The notes: generated by a model from the letters alone, not told the origin. Positions 1-9,768 are shown, numbered from the stretch's first letter. The stretch: 64,000 bases of DNA from Gillisella taibaishanensis (GCF_001938985.1 NZ_MKIN01000022.1:434001-498000), one strand, 5' to 3'. A program made the numbers and translations.

Positions 1-75
1 GGGCCCCAAAGATCTCTCATTCAAAGCAGCCCATCAATAGAGCGCTTCAGAGCGAGCAGACCTAATCCAGCCTTA

Positions 76-990
76 TCAGGCCAAAGCCCCAGCCCGGTTG
101 CGTACAGTGGCATCGCTGCGTTGCAGCCCCAGCTGCTCCAGTGTCGCGTTGACCAGAGGCGCGCGGTTCATCGTGTAGAGATGGAACTCGTCCACACCAC
201 GGGCCTGGAGATCGGCGATTTGTTCGGCGGCGAGCGCTGCAGCGACCGTGGCGCGCTCAGCGGGTTTGTCGTCCATCCCTTCGAAGCGCTTGTCCAGGCT
301 TGCGGGGATGGAGGTGCCGCACATCGAGGCAAAGCGCTTCAACTGGTTAAGGTTGAGGATAGGCATGATGCCTGGCACGATCGGGATGGTGATGCCAGCA
401 GCGTGCACGCGGTCGAGATAGCGCGAGTAATGGTCATTGTCGAAAAAGAACTGGGTCAGCGCCCGGGTCGCGCCATTGTCGACCTTACGCTTGAGCATGT
501 CGATATCCATGGAAAGATCAGCGCTTTCAGGATGCTTTTCCGGATAGGCTGAAACCGAGATTTCGAAATCGCCGAGCGTCTTCAGTCCCTCGACAAGGGC
601 AGCGGCATTCTCGTAGCCGCCCGGATGCGGCTGATAGGCCGAGCCGACACCTGTCGGTGGATCGCCGCGGAGCGCCACGAAATGCTTCACGCCAACGGCG
701 CGGAAATCCTCGACCACCTGAGCCACTTCCTCGCGGGTCGCGCCGACGCAAGTCAGATGCGACGCTGTCGCCAGACCGGTTTCGCCGATCAGGCGGCGCA
801 CGGCTGCCAGCGTCGGGGCCTTGGTGGTGCCGCCGGCGCCATAGGTAACAGAGACGAATTCCGGGTCCCATCCCGCGAGATCATCGACGGTCGCCCAGAG
901 CTGGTGCTCCATCTCTTCTGACTTCGGCGGGAAGAATTCGAAGGATAGCTTGAATCCGCGTGTGCCAGTCTTCGTGGATGTGTGGGCCAT
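76..990 (-). CDS. metF: 5,10-methylenetetrahydrofolate reductase
   Basis: Reduces 5,10-methylene-THF to 5-methyl-THF, the methyl donor for methionine synthase. 304 aa, normal for the bacterial FAD-dependent TIM-barrel family (E. coli MetF about 296). The N-terminus carries the family signature LSFEFFPPKSEEME, followed by the conserved FVSVTYGAGG strand and, further on, ALRGDPP. The ATG at 988-990 shares one base with the TGA of the upstream regulator gene (TGATG), so the two are almost certainly translationally coupled. The open frame continues far upstream but that part overlaps the regulator and is not family-like. The methyl acceptor enzyme MetH is encoded at 32051-35824. Regulation is probably through the palindrome at 2011-2030. 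Confidence 0.96.
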   Translation of the reverse strand: MAHTSTKTGTRGFKLSFEFFPPKSEEMEHQLWATVDDLAGWDPEFVSVTYGAGGTTKAPTLAAVRRLIGETGLATASHLTCVGATREEVAQVVEDFRAVGVKHFVALRGDPPTGVGSAYQPHPGGYENAAALVEGLKTLGDFEISVSAYPEKHPESADLSMDIDMLKRKVDNGATRALTQFFFDNDHYSRYLDRVHAAGITIPIVPGIMPILNLNQLKRFASMCGTSIPASLDKRFEGMDDKPAERATVAAALAAEQIADLQARGVDEFHLYTMNRAPLVNATLEQLGLQRSDATVRNRAGALA

Positions 991-1991
991 CAGTAACCTC
1001 CCGCCCGCTTCGCCTGTGCGGGTTCTGCGGCTTGGCCATAAGTTGCCAGCCAGATTGTTGCCGTCAGCGCCTCGCCATCCTGCTGGCTGGGCGCAATATC
1101 GAGTGCATTGGTCATGTCGAAGCCGGTCTTGCTCAGCCAGCTCTCCATCAGCGTGTGGGAAAAGCCAAGCCGCACATGCGCATGATCCTCGCGCAGATGC
1201 TCCAGCTTGTGTGGCGCCAGATCGATGATCACGAGCCGTCCGCCGGGCTTCAGCATCCGGGCAGCTTCGTCCAGCGCCCGCTCCGGCTCCACCAGGAAGT
1301 GCAGCACCTGGTGGATGATCACCACGTCGAATTCGCTGCCATCCAGCGGCAGATTGAGAATGTCGCCCTGGCGCACGGAAGCCTTGGAAACCCCGGCCTT
1401 GTCGAGATTGACGCGGGCCACCGCCAGCATGTCCCGGCTTGCATCGATGCCGACGGCACGCTGATAGCAGTGCTCCAGCAGTTGCAGGATACGGCCCGTG
1501 CCGGTGCCCAGATCCAGCAATGCGTCGACCCGCTCGTCGCCGATCAGCTGCATCAGAGCCGCCTCGACATCGCGGTCGTTGATATGCAGCCGACGCAATT
1601 CGTCCCATTCCGTGGCGTTGCGGCTGAAATACGCCTGCGCCTTTTCCGCCCGCGCCCGCTTTACGGCGCCGAGGCGCTCGCCATCACGTGACAAAACAGG
1701 ATCAGACTCTGAGGCAACGGCCAGGAGATGCCGCGCCAGATCGGCTGCCGCCCCATCCTGTTTCAGCCGGAAATAAGCCCAGGCACCTTCCTGATAGCGA
1801 TCCACCAGTTCCGCTTCCGCAAGAAGCTTCAGATGGCGGGAGATGCGCGGCTGCGATTGGCCAAGAATGTCGGTGAGATCGGATACGGTCAAATCGCCGG
1901 CCGCCAACAGCGCCAAAAGGCGCAGACGTGTCGGTTCCCCTGCTGCCTTGAGCAGATCCACCAGACCATCCAATGTAAAAGACTTGCTCAT
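990..1991 (-). CDS. ArsR-family regulator fused to a SAM-dependent methyltransferase domain (SahR-like)
   Basis: 333 aa. Residues about 5-90 form a winged helix of ArsR type (GEPTRLRLLALLAAGDLTV and QPRISRHLKLL recognition helix); residues about 140-300 form a class I methyltransferase fold with the SAM loop LDLGTGTGRIL and later HQVLHFLVEPE and LKPGGRLVIIDLAPH. It precedes and overlaps metF by one base. ArsR regulators of methionine and SAM-recycling genes that sense S-adenosylhomocysteine are known as SahR in proteobacteria; a role as SAM/SAH sensor here is inferred from the fold and neighbourhood. The ATG at 1989-1991 was preferred over the in-frame TTG at 2009, which would sit against the operator. 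No arsenic-type Cys metal site is visible in the helix region. Confidence 0.88.
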   Translation of the reverse strand: MSKSFTLDGLVDLLKAAGEPTRLRLLALLAAGDLTVSDLTDILGQSQPRISRHLKLLAEAELVDRYQEGAWAYFRLKQDGAAADLARHLLAVASESDPVLSRDGERLGAVKRARAEKAQAYFSRNATEWDELRRLHINDRDVEAALMQLIGDERVDALLDLGTGTGRILQLLEHCYQRAVGIDASRDMLAVARVNLDKAGVSKASVRQGDILNLPLDGSEFDVVIIHQVLHFLVEPERALDEAARMLKPGGRLVIIDLAPHKLEHLREDHAHVRLGFSHTLMESWLSKTGFDMTNALDIAPSQQDGEALTATIWLATYGQAAEPAQAKRAGGY

Positions 1992-2010
1992 GCCAATTCC
2001 ATCAATCAAG

Positions 2011-2030
2011 ATATAAAGATATCTTTATGT
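2011..2030. promoter_or_regulatory. Palindromic operator of the metF operon
   Basis: The core ATAAAGATATCTTTAT (2013-2028) is a perfect 16-bp palindrome about 20 bp upstream of the regulator start codon. Nearly the same sequence (18 of 20 bases) lies upstream of metH at 35863-35882. Size and symmetry fit an ArsR dimer site; binding is inferred. Confidence 0.72.
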
Positions 2031-2100
2031 CACGCGGATCGATTTAGCAAGCCCCAAAACGCCGCTTCACAGGTCAGCAGATACGGATGATCATCACAAA

Positions 2101-2127
2101 GCCGCCGATAGCGGAGCCATCGGCGGC
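2101..2127 (-). terminator. Probable terminator of the chemoreceptor gene
   Basis: GCCGCCGAT and ATCGGCGGC form a perfect 9-bp stem with a 9-nt loop, about 110 bp past the stop of the chemoreceptor. On the minus strand it is followed by TTTGTG, a weak T tract. Confidence 0.5.
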
Positions 2128-2235
2128 CGAAGACGTTCGCAGAAATCCCGTTCGGTCTAGTCCGTCACGGTCCTAGAGAGCATCGATCGAGAAATCAGTC
2201 CCTGATTTTCAATTCGATGCTGTGATTTTGACGGC

Positions 2236-4608
2236 CTAGAACTCCTCCCAGTTGTCTCGCGCGGTCACGGCAGCAGCGGCGCTGCGGCCAGAAGCCATGG
2301 CAGGACGGGCGGCACGGGAAACCGAGGCTGCCGGTTGGGTCATGGCGCGAGCCGGCTGTGACAAAACCTGGCGGCCGCTATCTTGCCGATTGCCGATGGA
2401 GGCCATGGCGTTTGATTGGTTTCCGGTCTTGAAGCTTGCGATGAGATCAGCAAGCTTGGCAGCCTCATCGGCAAGACCAGCACCAGCCGCACTCATTTCC
2501 TCGACCATGGCTGCATTCTGCTGCGTGGCCTGGTCCATATGGTTGACGGCCACATTGACTTCGCCAAGCCCGACCGACTGTTCCTGGGCAGCTGTCGCAA
2601 TCGCATCCATATGGGCGTTGATGGCCTGCACCAGTTCGGCGATTTCCGTCAGCCCCCTGCCCGTATCGTTGACCAGCTTGACGCCATCGCCAACTGCCAC
2701 CTCGGAATTGGCGATGAGCGCCTTGATTTCCTTCGCCGCATTGGCTGAGCGCTGGGCAAGTTCCCGCACTTCCTGGGCAACGACCGCAAAGCCCTTGCCC
2801 GCTTCGCCGGCACGCGCCGCCTCGACGCCAGCGTTGAGAGCCAGCAGGTTGGTCTGGAAGGCGATCTCGTCGATTACGCTGATGATCTGCGTGATCTTGG
2901 CGGAAGCCTCTTCGATGCGACCCATCGCGGTCACTGCATTATTGACCACAGTGCCTGAATGCTCCGCACGGGTGCGGGTATTGCGCACCAGATCGCGGGC
3001 GTCACCTGTGCGCTGTGAGGTCGATTTCACATTGGCGGTGATCTGTTCAAGTGCTGCTGCGGTTTCCTCAAGCGATGCGGCCTGCTGTTCCGTGCGCTTC
3101 GACAGATTGTCGGAGGCCTGCGAGATTTCACCACTGCCGTTGCGCACGGCAGCCGCCGCCTGCCCGACATTGAGAAGAGCAGCGCGCAGCTGGGCAACGG
3201 AACGATTGAAGTCATGGCGCAGCGCTTCGAATTGCGGCGCAAATTCCTCCTGGATTTCGCAGAGCAGGTCGCCTTCGGCCATCCGCTTCAGGCCACCGGC
3301 AAGCGCGCCCGTTGCCTTTTCCAGGCGCTCCTGCGCATCGGCTTCGGCCCGCCGTTGAACTTCCACACGCTCAAGCTCCGAGCGCTGGCGGTTCTCTTCG
3401 GCTTCAGCTTCCAGCTGCGCATTGCGGATCGCCGCTTGCCGGAACACCTCAACGGATTGCGCCATATCGCCGATTTCATCCGGACGCTCCAGATAGGGAA
3501 TCGACTGATGTGTTTTACCCTCAGCAAGCGAATTCATCGACGCCGTCAGCCCGGCGATCGGGCGCAGGACTCGACGAAGAATGATCAGGAGGCCGGCAAA
3601 GGTGATGACGAGTGTCGCGATGATCGTGACGGTATAGGTGACCAGATGGGCGAAAGCGGCCGAGGCTTCGGCAACCGCTGCTTCCTGCACGGCCTTCACT
3701 GCGGTCAAAGCGACATCGGCGATGGACGCCTGGCCTTTGATATTGACAGCATTCCAATCCTCAAGCGTCGTCTTGATCGCGCTACCATTCAGCAGCGTTT
3801 TATAGATGTCATCGCGGACATCCCATGGTGAACCGCCGAAATAGAGCTTCTCCGCATTCTCCTTCGCTTGGCGCACATCGTCGGTCACGTTGGCCGACGT
3901 CATGTAGTTGCGCACCCGCTGCCAGGCTTCAAGTGACCGCGTGCGGCTGATGACGAGATCGAAGATATCCTTCTTTTCAATCGGTTGACCGCTGACGACT
4001 GCTGCAGCAATGAAGTTGGACTCATTGCCGGAACTAGCGCGGGCCGACCATGCGGCTTCTCGAATGACGAGCATGTCGGAAAGCGTGCTGTCGAGTTCGC
4101 GGATCTTCGCTTCTGTGACGGAGGAGGCGACTTCCAGATTATCAAGCACGCCCTGCCCCTGCGACATCTGTCGCGCCTTGATCTGCTTGTCGCGGGCATC
4201 GACTGGCTTGGCAAATTCCGAATCCACCTGACCGCGCATGGCGATCAGAGCCTGATAGTCAGGCTCGACCTTCTTCAAGGCGGCCTCGAGTTTGGCGGGC
4301 ATGTTCGGAATTGAGGCGGCGATGATCGTCTTATAGGCTTCATCTACCGACTTGCGGTAAGCCGGAATATCCGTGAAGCCCGACATCTTGTCGGGAGAGG
4401 CGAGCAGCCCCGTGTTGGTGCGGCCGCGCTCCAAACGGTAGTTCACAAGGAACTCGAACAAGGCCTTGTTCACGGTCGCATAATCGACCACCGCGATCTG
4501 ATTTTTATATTGCGTGTAGGAGCCGTATAGCTGCTGCGTCACAAAGCCGGTCAAGGCGACGCTGAGAACCGCAAAGATACTTACAAGCACATTCCGTATT
4601 GAAAACAT
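2236..4608 (-). CDS. Methyl-accepting chemotaxis protein with NIT-like sensor and CheR tether
   Basis: 790 aa membrane chemoreceptor. One N-terminal membrane helix (about 7-28), a helical periplasmic region to about residue 310 containing [16 protein letters not shown], which resembles the start of nitrate/nitrite-sensing (NIT) domains, a second membrane helix (about 320-345), a HAMP domain ([18 protein letters not shown] onwards), and the cytoplasmic signalling hairpin with the near-invariant tip [20 protein letters not shown]. The protein ends in DNWEEF, matching the C-terminal NWxxF pentapeptide that docks the methyltransferase CheR in high-abundance receptors. It stands alone, with no che genes beside it. 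Ligand is unknown; the NIT assignment is moderate. Confidence 0.93.
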   Translation of the reverse strand: MFSIRNVLVSIFAVLSVALTGFVTQQLYGSYTQYKNQIAVVDYATVNKALFEFLVNYRLERGRTNTGLLASPDKMSGFTDIPAYRKSVDEAYKTIIAASIPNMPAKLEAALKKVEPDYQALIAMRGQVDSEFAKPVDARDKQIKARQMSQGQGVLDNLEVASSVTEAKIRELDSTLSDMLVIREAAWSARASSGNESNFIAAAVVSGQPIEKKDIFDLVISRTRSLEAWQRVRNYMTSANVTDDVRQAKENAEKLYFGGSPWDVRDDIYKTLLNGSAIKTTLEDWNAVNIKGQASIADVALTAVKAVQEAAVAEASAAFAHLVTYTVTIIATLVITFAGLLIILRRVLRPIAGLTASMNSLAEGKTHQSIPYLERPDEIGDMAQSVEVFRQAAIRNAQLEAEAEENRQRSELERVEVQRRAEADAQERLEKATGALAGGLKRMAEGDLLCEIQEEFAPQFEALRHDFNRSVAQLRAALLNVGQAAAAVRNGSGEISQASDNLSKRTEQQAASLEETAAALEQITANVKSTSQRTGDARDLVRNTRTRAEHSGTVVNNAVTAMGRIEEASAKITQIISVIDEIAFQTNLLALNAGVEAARAGEAGKGFAVVAQEVRELAQRSANAAKEIKALIANSEVAVGDGVKLVNDTGRGLTEIAELVQAINAHMDAIATAAQEQSVGLGEVNVAVNHMDQATQQNAAMVEEMSAAGAGLADEAAKLADLIASFKTGNQSNAMASIGNRQDSGRQVLSQPARAMTQPAASVSRAARPAMASGRSAAAAVTARDNWEEF

Positions 4609-4685
4609 AGCGACAGCCCATCAAGTCAGCAAAGGTAGGCTGACGCTATCGCAACTCATATAAGAACATCTTAATCAGACAGAGA

Positions 4686-4712
4686 GGCACCCCCCGAATA
4701 TAAGGGGGTGCC
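4686..4712 (-). terminator. Terminator of ettA
   Basis: GGCACCCCC and GGGGGTGCC form a perfect 9-bp GC-rich stem 8 bases past the ettA stop codon; the minus-strand sequence after it is TCTCTGTCTG, pyrimidine-rich rather than a clean T run. Confidence 0.72.
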
Positions 4713-4720
4713 AATTTGCA

Positions 4721-6370
4721 CTAGCGGGTCAGTCGCTTGTAGGACTGGCTGCCTGGGTTCAGCGCATCAGGGCCGAGACGGCGCACCTTGTCTTCTTCGT
4801 AATCCTCGAAGTTACCTTCGAACCATTCGACATGGCCATTGCCTTCGAAGGCCAGGATATGGGTCGCGAGGCGGTCGAGGAACATGCGATCATGGCTGAT
4901 GATGATGGCGCAGCCGGCGAAGGCTTCGAGCGCGCTTTCAAGCGCACCCAGCGTTTCGGTGTCGAGGTCGTTGGTCGGTTCGTCGAGCAGAAGCACGTTA
5001 CCGCCGGCCTTCAGCATCTTGGCGAGATGCACGCGGTTACGCTGACCGCCCGAGAGGTTGCCGACCTTCTGCTGCTGGTCGCCGCCCTTGAAGTTGAAGG
5101 CGCCGCAATAGGCACGGGAATTCATGTCGAACTTGCCGAGCTTGATGATTTCGGCGCCACCGGAAATCTCTTCCCAGACCGTCTTGTTCGCGTCAAGCGA
5201 ATCGCGGCTCTGGTCGACATAGCCGAGATGCACGGTTTCGCCGATGCGGATCGAGCCGGCATCCGGCTGTTCCTGACCGGTGATCATCTTGAACAGCGTC
5301 GACTTGCCGGCGCCGTTCGGGCCGATGATGCCGACGATGCCGCCCGGCGGCAGCTTGATCGACAGATCGTTGATCAGCGTGCGGCCTTCGAAGCCCTTGT
5401 TGATGCCTTCGAGTTCGATGACCACCTGGCCGAGGCGTTCCGAAACCGGAATGATGATCTGCGCGTCGCCGGGCCGGATGTTTTCAGCGGCATCCACCAG
5501 CTGTTCGTAAGCCTTGATACGAGCCTTTGACTTGGCCTGACGGGCCTTCGGGCTGGACGCGATCCATTCCTGTTCGCGCGACAGCGCTTTTTGGCGGCCG
5601 GCTTCGTCGCGGGCTTCCTGCTGCATGCGCTTCGCCTTGGCCTGCAGATAGGCAGAATAGTTGCCTTCGTACGGAATGCCACGGCCGCGGTCGAGTTCGA
5701 GAATCCAGCCCGTAACGTTGTCAAGGAAGTAGCGATCGTGGGTGATCATCATCACGGCGCCGGGATAGTCGCGCAGGTGCTTTTCCAGCCAGGCGATGGT
5801 TTCGGCGTCAAGATGGTTGGTCGGTTCGTCGAGCAGCAGCAGGTCTGGCTGCGACAGAAGCAGGCGGCAGAGTGCGATACGGCGGCGTTCACCACCCGAC
5901 AGCAGGCTGACATCGGCGTCCTTCGGCGGGCAGCGCAGGGCTTCCATCGCCATTTCGACCTGCTGTTCCAGGTCCCAGAGGTTCTGGCTGTCGATGATGT
6001 CCTGGAGCTTGGCGCCCTCGTCGGCGGTCTCGTCCGAGTAGTTCATCATCAGTTCGTTGTAGCGGTCGAGCACAGCCGTCTTGGCAGCAACGCCCATCAT
6101 CACATTCTCGAAGGCGTTCTTTGTCTCATCGAGATGCGGCTCCTGCTCGAGATAGCCGACTGTTGCGCCATCGGCGAGCCAGGCTTCACCGGTGAATTCC
6201 TTGTCCTGGCCGGCAATGATGCGCAGGACCGTAGACTTACCGGCACCGTTCGGGCCGAGGATACCGATCTTGGCGTCCGGGTAGAAGGACAGGTTGACGT
6301 TCTCAAGAATCTTCTTGGCGCCGTAGGACTTGTTGAGCCCCGACATGTGGTAGATGAACTGACGTGCCAT
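4721..6370 (-). CDS. ettA: Energy-dependent translational throttle protein EttA (ABC-F ATPase)
   Basis: 549 aa, matching the EttA length (about 555). Two ABC ATPase domains without membrane segments: first Walker A GILGPNGAGKST (about residues 36-47) with LLSGGERRRIALCRLLL and LLLLDEPTNHLD; second Walker A GIIGPNGAGKST with NLSGGQRNRVHLAKML and LLLDEPTNDLD. EttA binds the ribosomal E site and gates translation according to ATP/ADP ratio. The start MARQFIYHM at 6368-6370 corresponds to the family N-terminus; the open frame extends 29 codons upstream into non-homologous sequence. Single gene with its own terminator. Confidence 0.95.
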   Translation of the reverse strand: MARQFIYHMSGLNKSYGAKKILENVNLSFYPDAKIGILGPNGAGKSTVLRIIAGQDKEFTGEAWLADGATVGYLEQEPHLDETKNAFENVMMGVAAKTAVLDRYNELMMNYSDETADEGAKLQDIIDSQNLWDLEQQVEMAMEALRCPPKDADVSLLSGGERRRIALCRLLLSQPDLLLLDEPTNHLDAETIAWLEKHLRDYPGAVMMITHDRYFLDNVTGWILELDRGRGIPYEGNYSAYLQAKAKRMQQEARDEAGRQKALSREQEWIASSPKARQAKSKARIKAYEQLVDAAENIRPGDAQIIIPVSERLGQVVIELEGINKGFEGRTLINDLSIKLPPGGIVGIIGPNGAGKSTLFKMITGQEQPDAGSIRIGETVHLGYVDQSRDSLDANKTVWEEISGGAEIIKLGKFDMNSRAYCGAFNFKGGDQQQKVGNLSGGQRNRVHLAKMLKAGGNVLLLDEPTNDLDTETLGALESALEAFAGCAIIISHDRMFLDRLATHILAFEGNGHVEWFEGNFEDYEEDKVRRLGPDALNPGSQSYKRLTR

Positions 6371-6555
6371 CGGTAAAATGCTCCGCACGGTAAACGCTAA
6401 AGGGAATTGCCCGCTATGTAGGCGAAAGCGCCAGCGGGGGCAATGCCGCCAGCGCAATTCCCAGACGAATTCATTGGGGAACCCGCCGGCTCACTAAGGT
6501 GTCGGCGGACCGATTTTCGCCGAAAAGAACGATGGCTTTCGAGACGCTGGCGGCC

Positions 6556-7293
6556 TTACTGGCTGCCGACGGGGTCGACGATACCCTGCTCGCAATCGAA
6601 CTTGGTTTGGCCAGCAGCCTGGATAAGGTCCTTCAGCGGCGCCTTCGCATCGCCGTCGCCGAGCCCGATGGTGAGTTCGGTGACGATCCGGCGGTCGCCG
6701 TCCTGCACGCAGCGCATCTTCACCCGCTGACCTGCACCCGAACCGAAACCGGTATCGAAGGCCGACTGAACTTCAGCCTGGGTCACGGCCTGCCCGACTT
6801 TGCCGGCAAACAGCGCATTGACCGGCGAGGCGTTCAGCGTCTCGATCAGCGACACGGCCTGCGCAAAATAATCGTCCTGGGCAAGGCTGGCGCAGGTGCC
6901 GTGCTTAATCCATTCATGCCGCTCCAGCGACGATTGCGTGCCGGGCATCACCCGGTCCAGCGCCTTGCGGGTGGCGTCCGACAGCTTGACCTCGGGCAGT
7001 TCCGTCCAACGGCTTTTCTTGTCGGCGTCGATATCACCCTGTGCGACGCCGCAATAATTCTTCCGCATCGGCCAGAGGCCATGCAGGGTGAAATGGCTGG
7101 CGTCATAGCGATCCGCCGTCTGGCTCTTGCATTCGGGCTTGTTGGGCCGGGTTTCGCAAAAGGCCGGCTGCCAGCTGACGGCAAGAAGGCTGGTGGTCTT
7201 GCCCTTGCCGGCAGCAAAAGCCGGCTGGCCCGTTAAAACAGCAGCAGCGATCACACCTAACGCGATCACACTCATGGAAAGAAAATGCTTCAT
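6556..7293 (-). CDS. Secreted ribonuclease T2 family protein
   Basis: 245 aa. A cleavable signal peptide (about residues 1-27, ending QPAFA) precedes a T2 ribonuclease domain. Both catalytic segments are present: HFTLHGLWP (CAS I) and HEWIKHGTC (CAS II), each supplying a catalytic His. Expected to cut RNA nonspecifically in the periplasm or outside, like E. coli RNase I. The ATG at 7291-7293 has a strong ribosome site (GGAGGAT). A GTTC-N7-GTTC element lies upstream at 7362-7376. Monocistronic; the convergent spacing to ettA holds nothing recognisable. Confidence 0.92.
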   Translation of the reverse strand: MKHFLSMSVIALGVIAAAVLTGQPAFAAGKGKTTSLLAVSWQPAFCETRPNKPECKSQTADRYDASHFTLHGLWPMRKNYCGVAQGDIDADKKSRWTELPEVKLSDATRKALDRVMPGTQSSLERHEWIKHGTCASLAQDDYFAQAVSLIETLNASPVNALFAGKVGQAVTQAEVQSAFDTGFGSGAGQRVKMRCVQDGDRRIVTELTIGLGDGDAKAPLKDLIQAAGQTKFDCEQGIVDPVGSQ

Positions 7294-7361
7294 CGAAAAT
7301 CCTCCGTTGAAAATCCTGCGCCAAAACATGATCCGCCTCTTGCATGGCCAATGTATTTTTG

Positions 7362-7376
7362 GAACATTTAGCGAAC
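7362..7376 (-). promoter_or_regulatory. Possible LexA (SOS) box
   Basis: On the minus strand GTTCGCTAAATGTTC matches the alphaproteobacterial LexA consensus GTTC-N7-GTTC, about 70 bp before the RNase T2 start codon. Two four-base half sites at fixed spacing are expected about twice by chance in a window this size, so support is weak. Confidence 0.25.
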
Positions 7377-7470
7377 ACTTGCAACCGAGAATAACCAGCG
7401 GGATGCACTTTCTTCGTTTGCACTCGGTAGCCAAATCAGGGCATTTTCGGTGGAGGCTTTTTTGTTTTAC

Positions 7471-7515
7471 GTGTTTCCGGACAAAAAACCGGTTCCCGCA
7501 TTTCCTGGAAACACT
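7471..7515 (-). repeat. Rhizobial intergenic repeat, GGGAACCGGTTT family, copy 1
   Basis: Read on the minus strand: a GCGGGAACCGGTTTT core with a TTTCC-AGGAAA arm before and CCGGAAAC after it. Related copies lie at 12620-12665, 28449-28508 and 41023-41070, always outside the body of genes. Confidence 0.6.
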
Positions 7516-7620
7516 CTACAGCGCCGTGCGCCATGTATGGCGCACAAAGGTTCGCTGTAGCACTTTAAATCTGCTGCATACTTTCTCCTTAAAGCGATTC
7601 CGATTTAAGGAATTATGCAG
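7516..7620. repeat. Composite intergenic inverted-repeat element
   Basis: Two adjoining hairpins: CTACAGCG (7516-7523) with CGCTGTAG (7553-7560), enclosing GTGCGCCAT/ATGGCGCAC, then CTGCATA (7574-7580) with TATGCAG (7614-7620), enclosing TTAAAGCGATTCCGATTTAA. This layout resembles abundant non-coding repeats of Agrobacterium/Rhizobium genomes. With copy 1 of the GGGAACCGGTTT repeat it fills most of the 384-bp gap between the RNase T2 gene and the hydrolase gene; I see no gene in the gap. Confidence 0.6.
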
Positions 7621-7677
7621 TAGCGCGCCAAAACCGTAGGGCCAAAACCGTAAAGTTGGGCGCCAAGGGAGGACAGC

Positions 7678-8610
7678 ATGTTTGACGAAACGCTTTACCT
7701 ATCGCGGCCGGATGGCGCGCGGATCGCCTATCATTACCAGCCTGCCGAAAATGCCGGACGGGCGATCCTGCTCGTCAACCACGGCCTGATCGAGCATTCG
7801 CGCCGCTACCGCCGCTTTGCGCTGTTCATGGCTGAGGCGGGCTTTCACGTCTATGCTCACGATCATCGCGGCCATGGCGAGACGGAAGCGCCGAACGCCC
7901 CGCTCGGCCGCTTTGCCCGCAAGAATGGCGTGGCCCGGGTGATCGAAGATGTGAAGGCAATGCGGGACCTTGCTGTCACCGCCCATCCCGGCCTTGCGGT
8001 CCTGCTATTCGGTCACTCCATGGGAGGGCTGATTGCGCTGCGCGCCGCAACGGACTATCCTGAGGACATCCAGGCGCTCGCAATCTGGAATTCCAATTTC
8101 AATTCCGGCATCGAAACCCGCTTCGCGCGGCTGGTGCTGAAGATCGAACAAGCGCTGAAGGGCTCTGACGTGCCCAGCCTGTTGATGGCCAAGGCGACCT
8201 TCGAGGCCTGGGGCAAGTCCGTGCCCGGCCACCGTACCCTGTTTGACTGGCTGAGCCGCGATGCGGCCGAGGTCGATCTCTATGCCGCAGACCCGCTCTG
8301 CCGCTTCCAGGCCAGCAATTCGCTGTGGCAGGATGTGCTCGACCTGACCGCCGAGACCGCTACCCTGCCCCGGCTGGCGCGACTGCCGACAGGCTTGCCT
8401 ATTCACCTCGTAGGCGGCGGACAGGACCCGGCAACGAAGAATGGTGCGGCGACGCAGGCCCTGGCGGACCGTCTGCGGCATTCCGGTTTCACCGACGTGA
8501 CGCTCACTCTTTATCCTGAGATGCGCCACGAAACACTGAACGAAATCGGCCGCGACGAAGCCATGGCCGCCTTCCGCGCCTGGGCCGAACAGGCTCTTCG
8601 TCTGGCGTAA
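7678..8610 (+). CDS. Alpha/beta hydrolase, lysophospholipase / monoacylglycerol lipase type
   Basis: 310 aa soluble hydrolase of the serine aminopeptidase S33 (Hydrolase_4) group. The oxyanion segment NHGLIEHSRRY, the AHDHRGHGET strand and the nucleophile elbow LFGHSMGGLIALR (catalytic Ser in GHSMGG) are all visible, as is a late GGGQDPATKNGAAT acid loop and the catalytic His in YPEMRHETLNE. This pattern is that of PldB / monoglyceride lipase relatives. ATG preceded by GGGAGGACAGC. No signal peptide, so probably cytoplasmic. The exact lipid substrate cannot be read from sequence. Confidence 0.88.
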   Translation: MFDETLYLSRPDGARIAYHYQPAENAGRAILLVNHGLIEHSRRYRRFALFMAEAGFHVYAHDHRGHGETEAPNAPLGRFARKNGVARVIEDVKAMRDLAVTAHPGLAVLLFGHSMGGLIALRAATDYPEDIQALAIWNSNFNSGIETRFARLVLKIEQALKGSDVPSLLMAKATFEAWGKSVPGHRTLFDWLSRDAAEVDLYAADPLCRFQASNSLWQDVLDLTAETATLPRLARLPTGLPIHLVGGGQDPATKNGAATQALADRLRHSGFTDVTLTLYPEMRHETLNEIGRDEAMAAFRAWAEQALRLA

Positions 8611-8701
8611 GGCGCCTCACCTCGAGCCGGCCCGAGATCTGACGCTGAGTCAGTCCAGAGACGCAACCGCTGTAACACGGCGTTCCGTTGACAGTCGGCA
8701 A

Positions 8702-8724
8702 GATCATTCCGTTACGGAATGATC
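8702..8724. repeat. Perfect inverted repeat between hydrolase and EamA gene
   Basis: GATCATTCCG / CGGAATGATC with a 3-nt loop. About 90 bp past the hydrolase stop and 73 bp before the next ATG, with no T tract on either side. It could be a factor-dependent terminator or an operator of the transporter gene. Confidence 0.4.
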
Positions 8725-8796
8725 CTACAATCAAATGTCACGTGCGCCCTAGAAAAGACCCGGCTATAGACGCCTTACAAGAGTGAGATCATCTCC

Positions 8797-9768
8797 ATGT
8801 CAACGCCAGCCCATTCCGGTTCCGAGCCGTTCGCCAAGACGCCGTTTTTCTCAGGCGTGACGCTAGGGCTCGGCATGATGGTGCTGTCAGTGCTGGTAAC
8901 GCCGCTTGTCGACGTCTTTTCCAAGCTCGCCACCGAGACGATTTCCGCAGCCGAAATCAGCTTTGCCCGTTTCGCCTTCCAAGTCCTGTTCCTGCTGCCC
9001 GTGCTGGCAGTGCGCCGCACCTGGCTAAGGCTGACCTGGGCGACCACCCGGCTGCATATCCTGCGCGGCGGCGTGCTCTGCCTGTCGATGCTGACCTTCG
9101 TCACCGCGCTGCGGACGATGGAGGTTGCCGATGCCGTGGCGATCTTCTTCGTCGAGCCGATCATCCTGACGATCCTCAGTGGTCTGGTGCTGAAGGAAAC
9201 CATCGGCCGGCGGCGCTATATCGCCTGCGGCACAGGCTTTGTCGGCGCGCTACTGGTGGTGCAGCCAAGCTTTCAGGAAGTCGGTGCCGTTGCCCTGCTG
9301 CCGATCGCCGCCGCCTTCTGTATTGCCATTTTTGCGATCCTCACGCGGCTATTGTCAAGCCGGCAGGACCCTTTCGTGATCCAGGTCGAGACCGGCTGCT
9401 GGGCCATGCTGTTTTGCGCCCTGGTTATTCTCGTTGGCCAACTCATGGGATCGACCACAACCGCCCTCACCTGGCCGGATGCGACGGGCATGCTATGGCT
9501 GGTCTGCACCGGCTTGACCGCCGCCATCGGCGGCCTGCTCGGCGTCTATGCTTACCGGGCCGCCCCGCCTTCGATGCTGGCGCCGCTGCAATATCTCGAA
9601 ATCGTCACCGCCACCCTGTTTGGCTGGTTGGTCTTTAACGCCCTGCCGGACGCACTGAAATGGCTGGGCATCGCCATCATCATCGGCTCCGGCCTCTATA
9701 TCATCTGGCGAGAGCGGCACCACGCCTCCCAGCCGGTATCGCAAACTGAGGGACCGCCACAGACCTGA
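8797..9768 (+). CDS. EamA/DMT-superfamily transporter
   Basis: 323 aa integral membrane protein with about ten hydrophobic helices arranged as two EamA repeats. The first repeat begins GMMVLSVLVTPLVDVFSKLA and contains the ALRTMEVADAVAIFFVEPI segment typical of the family; the second carries AYRAAPPSMLAPLQYLEIV. These are drug/metabolite exporters; substrate not predictable. The ATG follows GAGTGAGATCATCTCC. The C-terminal 20 residues are charged and cytoplasmic. The next gene starts 76 bp later behind a C-rich leader, so the two could be co-transcribed. Confidence 0.9.
   Translation: MSTPAHSGSEPFAKTPFFSGVTLGLGMMVLSVLVTPLVDVFSKLATETISAAEISFARFAFQVLFLLPVLAVRRTWLRLTWATTRLHILRGGVLCLSMLTFVTALRTMEVADAVAIFFVEPIILTILSGLVLKETIGRRRYIACGTGFVGALLVVQPSFQEVGAVALLPIAAAFCIAIFAILTRLLSSRQDPFVIQVETGCWAMLFCALVILVGQLMGSTTTALTWPDATGMLWLVCTGLTAAIGGLLGVYAYRAAPPSMLAPLQYLEIVTATLFGWLVFNALPDALKWLGIAIIIGSGLYIIWRERHHASQPVSQTEGPPQT

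Noticed and set aside
2252..3358. 368-codon open frame on the plus strand
   Set aside because: Antisense to the chemoreceptor gene; Ala/Ser-rich shadow translation.
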